Positions 18,668 to 26,813 are shown, counted from the first letter of the stretch. The stretch is DNA of 64,000 bases from Vibrio ulleungensis (GCF_016900875.1 NZ_JAFEUM010000001.1:62001-126000); one strand, 5' to 3'. Program-made: numbers and translations. The notes: generated by a model from the letters alone, not told the origin.

Positions 18668-18680
18668 AATGTGCCTGTTC
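18668..18680. repeat. GGACA-CAC family repeat fragment at the yidH start
   Basis: TATGTGCCTGTTC-type stretch: ATGTGCCTGTTC at 18669-18680 is identical to 33803-33814 and is the reverse form of GAACAGGCACAT. It overlaps an in-frame ATG (18669) upstream of the yidH start used here. Confidence 0.5.
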
Positions 18681-18683
18681 GCC

Positions 18684-19052
18684 ATGAAACCACTACGACG
18701 AAAACACCAAGTAAGCTGGCGGCAAAAAGGAGAAGCGCCTGATTACCGCTTCTCACTCGCCAATGAGCGAACCTATCTCGCTTGGATACGAACCGCGTTG
18801 GCGCTGCTTGCTGGAGCTGTGGGCATCGATCAGCTTACACCCGAACTTGCTGATCCCAGCATTCGTATCATCATTTCAACCGCACTGTGTTTGTGCTCTG
18901 GATTGCTTGCTCTATTTGCTTATCGTCGCTGGGCAAGTAATGAACAAGCCATGCGGCTAAACCAAACACTCCAATATACCCGTTTCCTAAAAATCGTTAG
19001 CATCGTGATGATTTTACTCACCCTTGTGATCGCATTGGTCATTGCACTATGA
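18684..19052 (+). CDS. yidH: YidH-like DUF202 inner-membrane protein
   Basis: 122 residues from ATG 18684. The conserved core GEAPDYRFSLANERTYLAWIRTALALLAGAVGIDQL matches the E. coli YidH start. Three predicted membrane helices follow (about 40-60, 68-88, 100-120), with RRWASNEQAMR between the second and third. The function is unknown; the family is DUF202. An in-frame ATG at 18669 lies inside a repeat fragment, and neither start has a good ribosome binding site. The stop overlaps the yidG start (ATGA at 19049-19052), so the two are translationally coupled, as in E. coli where they are adjacent. Confidence 0.83.
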   Translation: MKPLRRKHQVSWRQKGEAPDYRFSLANERTYLAWIRTALALLAGAVGIDQLTPELADPSIRIIISTALCLCSGLLALFAYRRWASNEQAMRLNQTLQYTRFLKIVSIVMILLTLVIALVIAL

Positions 19053-19360
19053 CCCGGGATCCTGGACTGCAACCTGAAAGGACAGCTATGTCCTGGATTC
19101 GCACCCAACTTCTCATGTTTGGTGCGGGGCTTTTGCTGTTTAAAATTGGGGAGACTAACGAGCAATACTTGGTTGCTGGGCTTGGTATATTTTGTATCTG
19201 TACTGCCGCTGCTAGTACGCTCTATTTAAAACAGCGCTTTACCAAATTGTTTAGTAATGACACGGCTGTCTCTCGTTGGGAGTTTGAAGTGAAGCAATGG
19301 TTGTCTGCGTTACTGGCTCTAATGGCGTTTGGGTATCTCCTATCCATGTGGCTTCGCTAA
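19049..19360 (+). CDS. yidG: YidG-like DUF202 inner-membrane protein
   Basis: 103 residues. It begins TRDPGLQPERTAMSWIRTQLLMFGAG, the YidG form of the DUF202 signature. Three hydrophobic helices are predicted. It overlaps yidH by 4 bases. The two DUF202 proteins probably act as a pair in the membrane; no role has been assigned to them. Confidence 0.85.
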   Translation: MTRDPGLQPERTAMSWIRTQLLMFGAGLLLFKIGETNEQYLVAGLGIFCICTAAASTLYLKQRFTKLFSNDTAVSRWEFEVKQWLSALLALMAFGYLLSMWLR

Positions 19361-19494
19361 GCCGAAAACGGCATAAAAGCGACAACACCAAAAAGCAGCG
19401 TCCGTTGCAAATGACTCCTATACTTCAAAACACTTGGCTGAATTCATCAAACAAGCGCGAGGATTCCCCTCAACGTCTTAGTAAGGAGCATGCT

Positions 19495-19746
19495 ATGGGT
19501 TTTCTATCTTGGATTATTCTTGGGCTAATTGCGGGGGCATTGGCGAAATGGCTTATGCCTGGAGAAAATGGTGGAGGGTGGTTTTTGACCATGTTGCTCG
19601 GAATAGCGGGCGCTTTTGTTGGTGGTTACGTTGGCAGCTTAGCCGGATTTGGGGGTGCTGACGGGTTAAATATCGGCAGCATTGTAACCGCAACTTTAGG
19701 CGCTTTTATACTGCTGTTTGTGTACACCCGCTTCATCAAGGACTAA
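19495..19746 (+). CDS. GlsB/YeaQ/YmgE-family small membrane protein
   Basis: 83 residues. The family pattern is clear: FLSWIILGLIAGALAKWLMPG, GGWFLTMLLGIAGAFVGGYVG, then a third helix ending FILLFVYTRFIKD. Glycine-rich transmembrane helices are typical of this transglycosylase-associated or stress-related family. AAGGAG 6 bases upstream fixes ATG 19495; an apparent longer frame from 19297 overlaps yidG and is rejected. A weak hairpin follows the gene. Confidence 0.88.
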   Translation: MGFLSWIILGLIAGALAKWLMPGENGGGWFLTMLLGIAGAFVGGYVGSLAGFGGADGLNIGSIVTATLGAFILLFVYTRFIKD

Positions 19747-19766
19747 TTGCACTTTAACACGTCTAC

Positions 19767-19805
19767 CCCAAGGCTATCGACCTGCCTTGGGTGGGGTACT
19801 TGTTT
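19767..19805 (+). terminator. Possible terminator after the GlsB-like gene
   Basis: CCCAAGGC (19767-19774) pairs with GCCTTGGG (19784-19791), with an additional CCC/GGGG flank, then TACTTGTTTTC. The T run is displaced by several bases, so termination may be inefficient. Confidence 0.45.
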
Positions 19806-19844
19806 TCTACACTCCACTCTAGCAAATAATGACAATGCCCAAAT

Positions 19845-20237
19845 CTAAAGGGTTTGCGTGAGCATTATCCAATTTCCGCAGCCATCATCTAAAGTGGCAA
19901 TTAACGCATCTCCGGTATTTTGCACGTCACCTTGAAAGCTGACCCCTAGCTCTGTCAGTCGCGCCACCTCAGCGTCCATATTGTCAACTTCAAAGGAAGT
20001 ACAAGGTATACCTGCGTCTTTAAGCGCAGCTTGATACACTTTGGCTGGCTCAAAAGCCATCGGCTCTAACAGCAGTTCTGTTCCTTCGAGATGATTAGGT
20101 GCGACTAAAGTAAGCCACCGATACTCTCCCATTGGAATATCGTGTTTGACCACAAAGCCAAGTTTTTGGGTGTAAAAGTCGTGCGCAACTTGCTGATCTT
20201 TTACCGCAACGCTTGTGATATTGATGCTTATCGACAT
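19845..20237 (-). CDS. VOC-family (glyoxalase/bleomycin-resistance-like) protein
   Basis: 130 residues. Start MSISINITSVAVKDQQVAHDFYTQKLGFVVKHDIPMGEYRW and end ATLDDGCGNWIMLTQT fit the VOC fold, with two beta-alpha-beta-beta-beta halves. The usual first metal His is replaced in SVAVKDQ, and the later positions are also non-classical, so it may bind a ligand rather than catalyse. It sits downstream of ohrR in the same direction with a 72-base gap; a shared transcript is possible. Confidence 0.8.
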   Translation of the reverse strand: MSISINITSVAVKDQQVAHDFYTQKLGFVVKHDIPMGEYRWLTLVAPNHLEGTELLLEPMAFEPAKVYQAALKDAGIPCTSFEVDNMDAEVARLTELGVSFQGDVQNTGDALIATLDDGCGNWIMLTQTL

Positions 20238-20309
20238 GTAATCAACCTTAATAATAGTTCTTTAGCCATCGCCATTTATACCAACCAAATCAACTAACTA
20301 AGCCGTTAA

Positions 20310-20756
20310 TTACTTCGATTGGGCATTACTCAAATTTTCCGTCACTTTGTCGGCTAATTTTTTTAGTAAGGCTGCTTCTTCAGGAGTGATTTGCACTTTA
20401 CACCCCATTTGGTCTGGCACCGTTAACGCTTTTTGTTCCAACTCTACACCTAGAGGTGTTAGCGATATCTCACGTGCTCGCTCGTCGGTAAGACTGCGTT
20501 TTCGAACAACCAACCCTTTCTGCTCCATACGCTTTAGAAGCGGGGTGAGCGTGCCGGAATCTAAGCGAAGTTTTTTGCCAATCTCTTTAACGTTCAGCGG
20601 CGATTCACGCCACAGCACAAGCATTGCCATGTACTGCAAATAGGTTAAATCCAATTCGTCTAACACTGGGCGGTACGCCCTAGTAATGGCGTTTGTCGCC
20701 GAATACATCGAAAAGCAAATTTGCTTATCAATATCGAGTAATGTGTCGCAGCTCAT
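20310..20756 (-). CDS. ohrR: OhrR, organic-hydroperoxide-sensing MarR repressor
   Basis: 148 residues from ATG 20756 (GAGG upstream). The sensing Cys lies in DKQICFSMYSATNAI (residue 14), the OhrR position. The MarR winged helix runs through YLQYMAMLVLWRESPLNVKEIGKKLRLDSGTLTPLLKRMEQKGLVVRKRS. On oxidation by organic peroxides OhrR leaves its operator and derepresses ohr, which is divergent here. A perfect palindrome at 20781-20798 between the genes is its likely operator, giving control of both genes. Confidence 0.93.
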   Translation of the reverse strand: MSCDTLLDIDKQICFSMYSATNAITRAYRPVLDELDLTYLQYMAMLVLWRESPLNVKEIGKKLRLDSGTLTPLLKRMEQKGLVVRKRSLTDERAREISLTPLGVELEQKALTVPDQMGCKVQITPEEAALLKKLADKVTENLSNAQSK

Positions 20757-20780
20757 GGTTAGCCTCGTCAATAATTTAGA

Positions 20781-20798
20781 TATATTGTGCACAATATA
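20781..20798. promoter_or_regulatory. OhrR operator (perfect 18-bp palindrome)
   Basis: TATATTGTG followed by CACAATATA, between ohrR and ohr, directly upstream of the ohr -35 element. A weaker similar sequence (GAGCACAATCTAA) follows at about 20830-20842 and could be a second contact. Confidence 0.85.
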
Positions 20799-20799
20799 C

Positions 20800-20828
20800 T
20801 TGCATGACTGAAAAAGATCCAATATAGT
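20800..20828 (+). promoter_or_regulatory. ohr: Predicted sigma-70 promoter of ohr
   Basis: -35 TTGCAT (20800-20805), 17-base spacer, -10 TATAGT (20823-20828). The OhrR palindrome abuts its upstream edge, so bound repressor would hide the -35 region. Confidence 0.72.
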
Positions 20829-20874
20829 TAGAGCACAATCTAATTGAACGCTATCAAATTAAAGGAATGCAATT

Positions 20875-21297
20875 ATGTCAGCTCTATACACTACTTCAGC
20901 AACAGCAAACACCGGTCGTAACGGCAACGTAAAAACAGATGACGGGCTGCTTGATGTCGCACTCGCATACCCAAAAGCCCTAGGCGGTAACGGTGACGCA
21001 ACTAACCCAGAGCAGCTTTTTGCAGCTGGCTATTCGGCGTGTTTTTCAAACGCTATTTTGCACGTGGCACGCACACAAAAATTGGATGTAAAAGCAGCCC
21101 CAACGACTGCATCGGTATCGTTAAACCCGAATGCACAAGGTGGCTTTGAATTAGAAGTCGCTTTAGCGGTAGAGCTAGAAATGCCTCAAGAAGACGCCGA
21201 AGCCCTAGTCAAAACAGCGCACCAAGTTTGCCCATACTCTAACGCCACTCGCGGCAACATCGACGTTGCACTATCGGTAAACGGCAACGCAATCTAA
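20875..21297 (+). CDS. ohr: Ohr, thiol-dependent organic hydroperoxide reductase
   Basis: 140 residues. It reduces organic and fatty-acid hydroperoxides with two Cys residues: the peroxidatic one in AAGYSACFSNA (residue 56) and the resolving one in HQVCPYSNATRGN (about residue 119). Arg15 in NTGRNGNV and Glu in NPEQLFAAG complete the conserved active site. AAAGGA precedes ATG 20875. Divergent ohrR, an operator and a promoter lie upstream, and a strong terminator follows. Confidence 0.96.
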   Translation: MSALYTTSATANTGRNGNVKTDDGLLDVALAYPKALGGNGDATNPEQLFAAGYSACFSNAILHVARTQKLDVKAAPTTASVSLNPNAQGGFELEVALAVELEMPQEDAEALVKTAHQVCPYSNATRGNIDVALSVNGNAI

Positions 21298-21343
21298 ACC
21301 TACACCTGCCTTGTTCCTTAGTCTTACATATGTACGACATTAC

Positions 21344-21376
21344 GCCTCAGTGACTATTTCCACTGAGGCTCTTTTT
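21344..21376 (+). terminator. Rho-independent terminator after ohr
   Basis: GCCTCAGTG (21344-21352) and CACTGAGGC (21361-21369) form a 9-bp perfect stem with an 8-base loop, followed by TCTTTTTG. Confidence 0.88.
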
Positions 21377-21413
21377 GCATTTATAAAATGGACAAACACC
21401 TTTTAGAAATTTT

Positions 21414-21561
21414 AAACTGGACACACACAATTAGTTGTTGCCGATTTCAAACTGGACAGACACCCCAATATCAAGCAGGACAACTTAAAACTGGACCCAC
21501 ACAATTAGTTGATGCCGATTTCAAACTGGACAGACACCCCAATATCAAACAGGACAGACAC
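21414..21561. repeat. Two tandem 74-bp units built from GGACA-xx-CAC elements
   Basis: Unit 1 is 21414-21487 and unit 2 is 21488-21561; they differ at only a few positions. Each contains AAACTGGACxCACACAATTAG, then a spacer GTT(G/T or A)TGCCGATTTC, then AAACTGGACAGACACCCCAA. A further GGACAAACACC lies just before (21390-21400), and GGACAGACACC spans the end (21552-21562). So at least seven short elements lie in about 170 bases. The units are too long and too few for a CRISPR array. Confidence 0.9.
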
Positions 21562-21656
21562 CGAACGAGATAGTTCCAACAGGAAATTAGTGGACTGAAG
21601 ATGTCAAACAAAGAAGCTATTTAGAGCCGAAACTGCGCAGCCTACTTACATTGGTT

Positions 21657-22190
21657 TTAACTATTGAGAAAAATTTTGTACAGGCAATGACGTTGCAACC
21701 TATGCCCCGCATCAACATTGGGGTGATCAAAATCTTGATGCGTATTATGCATACCAATTTTTTCCATGACACGGATCGATGGTGCATTAATTAGAGCAGT
21801 GAATGCGTAGACTTCGCTAATATCTAACGTTTTGGCGTAACTGAGCACGCCAAGCGCCCCTTCCGTTGCGTAACCTACACCCCAGCTTTTAGCACGAAGC
21901 CGCCAGCCGATTTCGACAAATGAATGAGGTAGTATTCCATTGTCTTCGGCCAAACAATTTAACCCAATAAAGCCTATAAACTCTTGGGTCGCCTTCTCTT
22001 CCACCGCCCAAAATCCCATGCCCTGCTGTTTGGTATAGTTTTCTATTTTGTCAACCATATGGTCGGCTTCTGCCACGCTTAGCGTAGACGGAAAAAAACG
22101 CATCACTTGAGGATCGGCACTCATTTTGGCAAATGGTGCGCGATCAGACTCTCTCCACGATCGAATGATGAGACGATCTGTTACTATCAT
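21657..22190 (-). CDS. GNAT-family N-acetyltransferase (RimJ/RimL-like)
   Basis: 177 residues. It starts MIVTDRLIIRSWRESDRAPFAKM, the typical start of RimJ/RimL-type acetyltransferases, and has the acetyl-CoA binding stretch EIGWRLRAKSWGVGYATEGALGVL and the end NAPSIRVMEKIGM. It transfers an acetyl group to an unknown amine, perhaps a protein N terminus or a small molecule. GGGAGA lies upstream of ATG 22190. It is co-directional with and 22 bases downstream of the FadL-type gene, so they may share a transcript. Confidence 0.85.
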   Translation of the reverse strand: MIVTDRLIIRSWRESDRAPFAKMSADPQVMRFFPSTLSVAEADHMVDKIENYTKQQGMGFWAVEEKATQEFIGFIGLNCLAEDNGILPHSFVEIGWRLRAKSWGVGYATEGALGVLSYAKTLDISEVYAFTALINAPSIRVMEKIGMHNTHQDFDHPNVDAGHRLQRHCLYKIFLNS

Positions 22191-22212
22191 GCGGTTTCTC
22201 CCAATGGATACG

Positions 22213-23340
22213 TTAGTTAAACTGGTAGTTCACACCCAAGCCTAACAGCAATCCTTCATTTTGAACATTTACCACCGTGACGCCATTTACTTGTTCTTGT
22301 TTCTCCGAGTAATTCTCGGAAACAACAGCAGCGTCTAGCCGCCAGTTTGGCGTAATCGAATACCCTAATCCTGCTCGGACCCGAACATCAGTGCCACCAA
22401 ACACATCAATGGCCTGATCAGCGCTTGCACCGGCCATCAGCATAAGTTTTCCAAGGTGATACTCGATACTTCCAGCCAGTCTCTGCGAATCATCATAACC
22501 AACCAGTAACCCAAAAACATCGTTATAATCGGTGTAACGAACCCCTTTTCCAGTCCACGCTGAATAGCTGTAGCTCAAGTGAAGATTTAGGTCGGGCGTA
22601 GCATGGATCGTTGTGAATAAGCTAGTGACCGAAGGCAATTGGATATCGATATTTGGGTCACTAAAATCGGTCGAAAATTTATGTGATGCCGCAACACTCA
22701 ACCAAGGTGTTGCTTGCCACGTACCGCTTAGCCCGCCACTCCAGCCAGAGGTTGTATCTTGGATACTGTAGTCACTGCAGCCAAGAAATATTTTGCATTC
22801 GGTATAATCGTAAGAGTATTGCGAGTGAATATACTCGACGGTCATCCCTATACTCCAGTTATCTTTGGCAAAAACAATACTAGGAGCGAGTGAGACCATA
22901 ATGGGTGAAACGTTGCTTTCATTGGGATGTAAAAAAAGAATCGATGGCACTGTTATGTCTGCGGCATTCCGGCTGTATATAGCCAGTCCAAGGTGCCAGT
23001 TTTCATTTACAGGAGACGTAAAAAAACCAGCTGGAATAACCTCTGCGGTTGAATAGTCAGTGGTCAAAGCACCATCAACAAAAGCATAGCTAGTATCAAC
23101 CTGGTATCGGCTTGCCGCGACGGTAACCGTAGCACTATCAAGCTGCGCAATGCTGGATGGGTTTATCGCAAGTGCACTCGCGTCTACCGCCGAGGCACCA
23201 TGTGCGCCGGCTAACGCGCTCACAGAAGTTGAAGACTCCCAGAACCCCAATCCTGTTGCGTTTACACTGCCTGTAATGACCCAGCCAATTACGCTGAGGC
23301 TGCTTCTAATCTGCACCCGCTGAAATCCACTTTTTCTCAT
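22213..23340 (-). CDS. FadL/OmpP1/TodX-family outer-membrane transport protein
   Basis: 375 residues. A signal peptide ends near GSVNA. The mature start TGLGFWESSTSVSALAGAHGASA.DASALAINPSSIAQL matches the FadL family plug region, and the rest is a run of alternating beta strands ending in GVNYQFN with the terminal aromatic of outer-membrane barrels. Such channels take up hydrophobic compounds. ATG 23340 is chosen over a TTG at 23355. It is shorter than E. coli FadL (about 420 mature residues). Confidence 0.85.
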   Translation of the reverse strand: MRKSGFQRVQIRSSLSVIGWVITGSVNATGLGFWESSTSVSALAGAHGASAVDASALAINPSSIAQLDSATVTVAASRYQVDTSYAFVDGALTTDYSTAEVIPAGFFTSPVNENWHLGLAIYSRNAADITVPSILFLHPNESNVSPIMVSLAPSIVFAKDNWSIGMTVEYIHSQYSYDYTECKIFLGCSDYSIQDTTSGWSGGLSGTWQATPWLSVAASHKFSTDFSDPNIDIQLPSVTSLFTTIHATPDLNLHLSYSYSAWTGKGVRYTDYNDVFGLLVGYDDSQRLAGSIEYHLGKLMLMAGASADQAIDVFGGTDVRVRAGLGYSITPNWRLDAAVVSENYSEKQEQVNGVTVVNVQNEGLLLGLGVNYQFN

Positions 23341-23570
23341 GCGTTTTGTCCGCAATGTTCTTGAATGCCCGCGATACTATTGCAAAGCAACCTAATCATG
23401 AACAAGTTAATGTCAAGATAGACCAATTTGAGGAAATCACCTTATTTCTCAGTAAGTAATCACTCTAAACATAAACGGTTGATTCACACTACACGACACT
23501 AAACTTGCTCAAACTGTAACAACTACCTAAAGTAGCTAGACACAATGGAGTAAAACAGCGAGGAGACGCT

Positions 23571-23894
23571 ATGCCCAATTTCGTAATCAGCTACCTAGGT
23601 GGTGACCATCCGAAAACCCCTGAAGAAGGTCAAAAGCACATGGCCGACTATCAACAATGGTTAGGCGCGCTTGGCGATGCGGTGATTTCCCCCGCCAATC
23701 CGTTTAAAGACACCCATGTGGTGACACCAGACGGTGCAGTATCGAAAGGAAGTCAAACTCATATGTCGGGATATACAATGGTAAAAGCCGACACAATTGA
23801 GGAAGCCATAAAGATGGCGCAAGATTGCCCATTTCTTAAGATTAATGGAACCTTAGAGGTCTCTGAGCAAGTTCAGATGTCTATGGACAAGTAA
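23571..23894 (+). CDS. YCII-related (dimeric ferredoxin-like) protein
   Basis: 107 residues. It has the YCII/DGPF-type pattern: NFVISYLGGDHPKTPEEGQKHMADYQQWLGALGDAV, then GYTMVKADTIEEAIKMAQDCPFL. A GAGGAGA ribosome binding site precedes ATG 23571. No catalytic activity is assigned to the family; some members act on small ring compounds. It stands alone, and the next gene begins 125 bases later. Confidence 0.82.
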   Translation: MPNFVISYLGGDHPKTPEEGQKHMADYQQWLGALGDAVISPANPFKDTHVVTPDGAVSKGSQTHMSGYTMVKADTIEEAIKMAQDCPFLKINGTLEVSEQVQMSMDK

Positions 23895-24019
23895 TTCGAC
23901 CTAATCGCCTCAAAGTTGGGTTCTTTTAAGCACTATTTGTGAAGAATCCAACGCTTTAAATAGCAATAAGTGCCATGGTTTGTTTTAATAGCTTTTTTTC
24001 GAAAAGCCAGAGAGACACC

Positions 24020-24592
24020 ATGCACCTGTCGAAGTTAACCAAAGAGATTTTTGACCACCTGTATCGCGATATCAGTGAGTTTCGTTCAACCTTTGATCTT
24101 CCCGTTGCCGATCCAACCTCTTTAGACGACAAAGCCGACACTTTGCACACTTCTTTGGCCATCGAAGAGCTGACAGAGCTTGCCGAAGCCGACTCTAAAA
24201 TTGAACAAGCGGATGCCATCATAGATACGGTTTACGTACTTATGGGACGCCTTGTGCATTTAGGGAATAGCCGCATTGAAGACAACCTTGCAATCAGTTA
24301 CCTGATTGACCTAATGCTTAATGTGGCCGTCAACCGTAATATTGACTTCTTACCGTGTTGGGATGAGATTCATTCGAGCAACATGAGTAAAGTGTGCCGA
24401 AATCAGCAAGAATACAGAGAAACTGAAGACTTCTACGCCAAGCAAGACATTGCGTTAGAAGCAGTAACCAAAGGCGAATACATCATCGCAAAATGCGCGA
24501 AGGACTTCGTCTCGGATGCTAAGACCATACGCAAAGGGAAAGTGCTTAAGTCGGTCTACTACCGTCCAGCGGATTTGAGCAATCTTGTTTAA
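24020..24592 (+). CDS. MazG-like / PRA-PH-type all-alpha NTP pyrophosphatase-like protein
   Basis: 190 residues from ATG 24020 (GAGAG upstream); an in-frame ATG at 23975 is less likely. The all-alpha pyrophosphohydrolase signature is EELTEL followed by QADAIIDTVYVLMG (EExxE ... ExxD-like), which would bind Mg and a nucleoside triphosphate. The second half (NIDFLPCWDEIHSSNMSKV, KGEYIIAKCAKDF) resembles phosphoribosyl-ATP pyrophosphohydrolase-like proteins of phages and bacteria. It probably removes unwanted nucleotides, but the substrate is unknown. Confidence 0.75.
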   Translation: MHLSKLTKEIFDHLYRDISEFRSTFDLPVADPTSLDDKADTLHTSLAIEELTELAEADSKIEQADAIIDTVYVLMGRLVHLGNSRIEDNLAISYLIDLMLNVAVNRNIDFLPCWDEIHSSNMSKVCRNQQEYRETEDFYAKQDIALEAVTKGEYIIAKCAKDFVSDAKTIRKGKVLKSVYYRPADLSNLV

Positions 24593-24645
24593 CGATTGCA
24601 CTATAATCAGTACATAACCCAAACACCTTATTCTAGAGAGCCATA

Positions 24646-25002
24646 ATGAGCCTAAAACAAGACTTGCAGCAGCTGCACAATCGCCTGGACAAAGCCAAGC
24701 GTAAACTCGATGCAGCCCGCGGCCGCAATGATAACCAAATGATCTCGCGTTTTACTGACGAAATTTCCAACTTAGAAAAGCAAGTTACTTCTCTAAAAGG
24801 CAAACAGCAATACGAAGACAGCAAAGAGAAAAAGCGTCTGCAAGACATGCCGTTTTCTCGTGAAATAACCAAAGCAGAACAAGCTGATATTGGTAAGCTC
24901 AAGAAATCGGTACGAGGCATCGTGATTGTGCATCCGCTAACCAAAATCGGTAAAGAGCTACGTTTGGATGCAATGACTGGCTTTGCCCCAAAAGAGTTTT
25001 AA
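24646..25002 (+). CDS. yibL: YibL-family protein
   Basis: 118 residues. A long N-terminal charged coiled coil (to about residue 65) precedes the conserved C-terminal block MPFSREITKAEQADIGKLKKSVRGIVIVHPLTKIGKELRLDAMTGFAPKEF, which closely follows E. coli YibL. YibL is reported as ribosome-associated, but its function is not established. It is 17 bases upstream of yaiL, probably in one transcript. Confidence 0.88.
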   Translation: MSLKQDLQQLHNRLDKAKRKLDAARGRNDNQMISRFTDEISNLEKQVTSLKGKQQYEDSKEKKRLQDMPFSREITKAEQADIGKLKKSVRGIVIVHPLTKIGKELRLDAMTGFAPKEF

Positions 25003-25019
25003 TCGAGGTCTAACAACAC

Positions 25020-25541
25020 ATGGCAAAATTAACCCTGCAAGAGCAGATGCTAAAAGCTGGCTTGGTTAACGAGAAAAAGTTAAAAAAAGCAAAGAAAGGC
25101 TCTAAGAAATCACGCACGCAAGCACGCGAAGTAAAAGCAGCCGTTGAAGAGCAGAAAAAACAGCAGCTTGAGCGCGACAAAGCGTTGAGTCAGCAGCACA
25201 AAGAGCAACAACTGAGCAAAGAAGTAAAAGCGCAGGTTAAGCAATTAGTACAGATGAATAAGCTGGATCTTGGCAACGGTGAGATCAAGTACAACTTCAC
25301 CGATGGAACCTTGGTCAAGTCTGTTTATGTGACATCGGCTGTGCAAGATCAACTTGCAAAAGGCCTGTTAGCTATTGCTCGCTTCGAAGAGAGCTACGCT
25401 GTAATCCCAAGCGGCGTTGCTAATAAAATTGCCCAGCGTGATGAAGAAACTGTAATCGATCAAAACAGCCGAGCAGACGATACGGCAGATGAAGATGATC
25501 CGTATGCAGACTTTGTCGTACCCGATGATTTGATGTGGTAA
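25020..25541 (+). CDS. yaiL: YaiL-family DUF2058 nucleoprotein-like protein
   Basis: 173 residues. It starts AKLTLQEQMLKAGLVNEKKLKKAKKGSKKSRTQAREVK, a very basic helical N terminus typical of DUF2058. A globular part (LDLGNGEIKYNFTDGTLVKSVYV) follows, then an acidic tail (DDTADEDDPYADFVVPDDLMW). A nucleic-acid-associated role is suggested by the charge pattern and the family description. GAGG precedes ATG 25020. A strong terminator follows. Confidence 0.88.
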   Translation: MAKLTLQEQMLKAGLVNEKKLKKAKKGSKKSRTQAREVKAAVEEQKKQQLERDKALSQQHKEQQLSKEVKAQVKQLVQMNKLDLGNGEIKYNFTDGTLVKSVYVTSAVQDQLAKGLLAIARFEESYAVIPSGVANKIAQRDEETVIDQNSRADDTADEDDPYADFVVPDDLMW

Positions 25542-25579
25542 TTCTTATTCATCAACTTTGATGACGAGTTTATCACTGA

Positions 25580-25635
25580 AAAGCCTCATGGCAACGTACT
25601 ACGGTTTCGTTGCCATGAGGCTTTGTCATTTTTGA
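25580..25635. terminator. Strong terminator hairpin, probably bidirectional
   Basis: A 16-bp perfect stem: AAAGCCTCATGGCAAC (25580-25595) with its reverse complement (25609-25624), a 13-base loop, then GTCATTTTTG. A-rich sequence on the 5' side allows use from the minus strand too, where the broken ATPase gene ends at 25678. Confidence 0.9.
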
Positions 25636-25677
25636 TCTCAAAGATTGCGCTGCTAGCAATTGCGCGGAGCCTAAGCC

Positions 25678-26813
25678 CTACTCCTTAATATCAGTGTCTT
25701 TTTTAACGGCATCCAAAAGGCCATACACTTCCGTTATCACCTTTTTGTTTGGCAACGTTGTGATAATGCCTTTGGACTGAAGTTTTTTCTCAGACGATTG
25801 AACCGAACTCCTAGTTGCCTTGCCCCCTAATGACGCCACAAAACTCATTGATGCTTCTGAATATAGTCCTTTACCCGCGCAGCGTAATAGCAATACAGCT
25901 TTATCGGTTACGCTCATCCCCTGAATGATAGAGGTGTGATTCTCTTCTTCTGCGATAGCGTCACGTATCAGCTCTATAGATGTACCTAAAGAGAAACCTC
26001 GGCCCATGACCTTTTTCTCTACAACCTCGCGCATTAAATTGATCATCCAGTGTGGTGAATGGTCCGTTTCTTTCCAGAAATCGAGAAGCTCTAGGCGATC
26101 AACATGAATCAAATAGGCTTCACTGAGTCGACTTACGCAATGATCCACAAACCCATCGTCTAATGTGGGAAATTCTTGAATGACTGCGGACTGATAGAAC
26201 GGCATTTTGTCGTCTTCAAAAGCAGCTCGCATTCCCGTGCGGCTTGAGCCAGTATAAATCACACTGATGCCAGTATTGACGGTATCGAGAAGAGTTCGGA
26301 GTGCGTATTGAAAGTTGTCGTAGTACTTGGAAGTGACTAAGTGCTGAAACTCATCCAGTATCAGGATGACTTTTTGCCCCCCCCCGCTTTTTCTATCACT
26401 TGGCTAAGTAGCGCTTTAATGTTGGTCAAATCGGCATCAGTGGCCGAAACCGGCTCAAACTCCACTTCAACCTTGGCTACGTGGTTTCCCACCGCTAACT
26501 TTCTAACCTGAGTGTTGAGCAAGCGTTTAACCGCGCCGCTGTGACTAATCTCATCCAGTGCGACCGATAATTGCTGAGCAAATTCACTGTGAGGCGCGCT
26601 TTTGTTACCCCACATAGAAATGTAGATAGGCAACATGCCGAGTTCGATAAGGTGCGGACTAAGGTCGTTAAGAAAAAAAGAAGTCTTTCCAATCCTACGG
26701 GTACCTAGGTAGACCATGCGTGAAAACAACGTGTCTTGGCAAAGCACCCCATACTTTCGAGCCAATTCACGCCGGTGATAGTACCAAGGATCCACTATAG
26801 TGTTCATGCTCAT
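25678..26813 (-). pseudogene. P-loop ATPase split by a frameshift in a 9-G tract
   Basis: The first frame (ATG 26813 with AGGAG upstream; an ATG at 26849 is also in frame) encodes Walker A GTRRIGKTSFF and stops at 26361, just after EKAGGG. The second frame, reached at the run of nine Gs (plus-strand Cs 26377-26385), reads QKVILILDEFQHLVTSKYYDNF (Walker B) and YTGSSRTGMRAAF (sensor) to the end at 25678. Seven or ten Gs would restore one ATPase of about 378 residues with a C-terminal winged-helix-like segment. It is a stand-alone STAND/AAA-like ATPase of unknown role. It could be dead, phase-variable or a sequence error. Confidence 0.78.

Larger units (their letters stand above)
21298..21656. 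other. Gene-free interval with terminator and repeat cluster
   Basis: 359 bases between ohr and a convergent GNAT gene. It holds the ohr terminator (21344-21376) and then a run of GGACA-xx-CACC elements from 21390 to about 21562. The apparent 61-residue frame at 21388 is just the repeat read through (TGQTPQYQAGQ and similar) and is not a gene. Confidence 0.8.

Noticed and set aside
19297..19494. N-terminal extension of the GlsB-like gene
   Set aside because: It overlaps yidG in another frame; the AAGGAG before 19495 marks the start.
21388..21573. 61-codon frame and possible CRISPR array at the tandem repeats
   Set aside because: The peptide is repeat read-through, and two 74-bp units with conserved spacers do not form a repeat-spacer CRISPR pattern; no cas gene is present.
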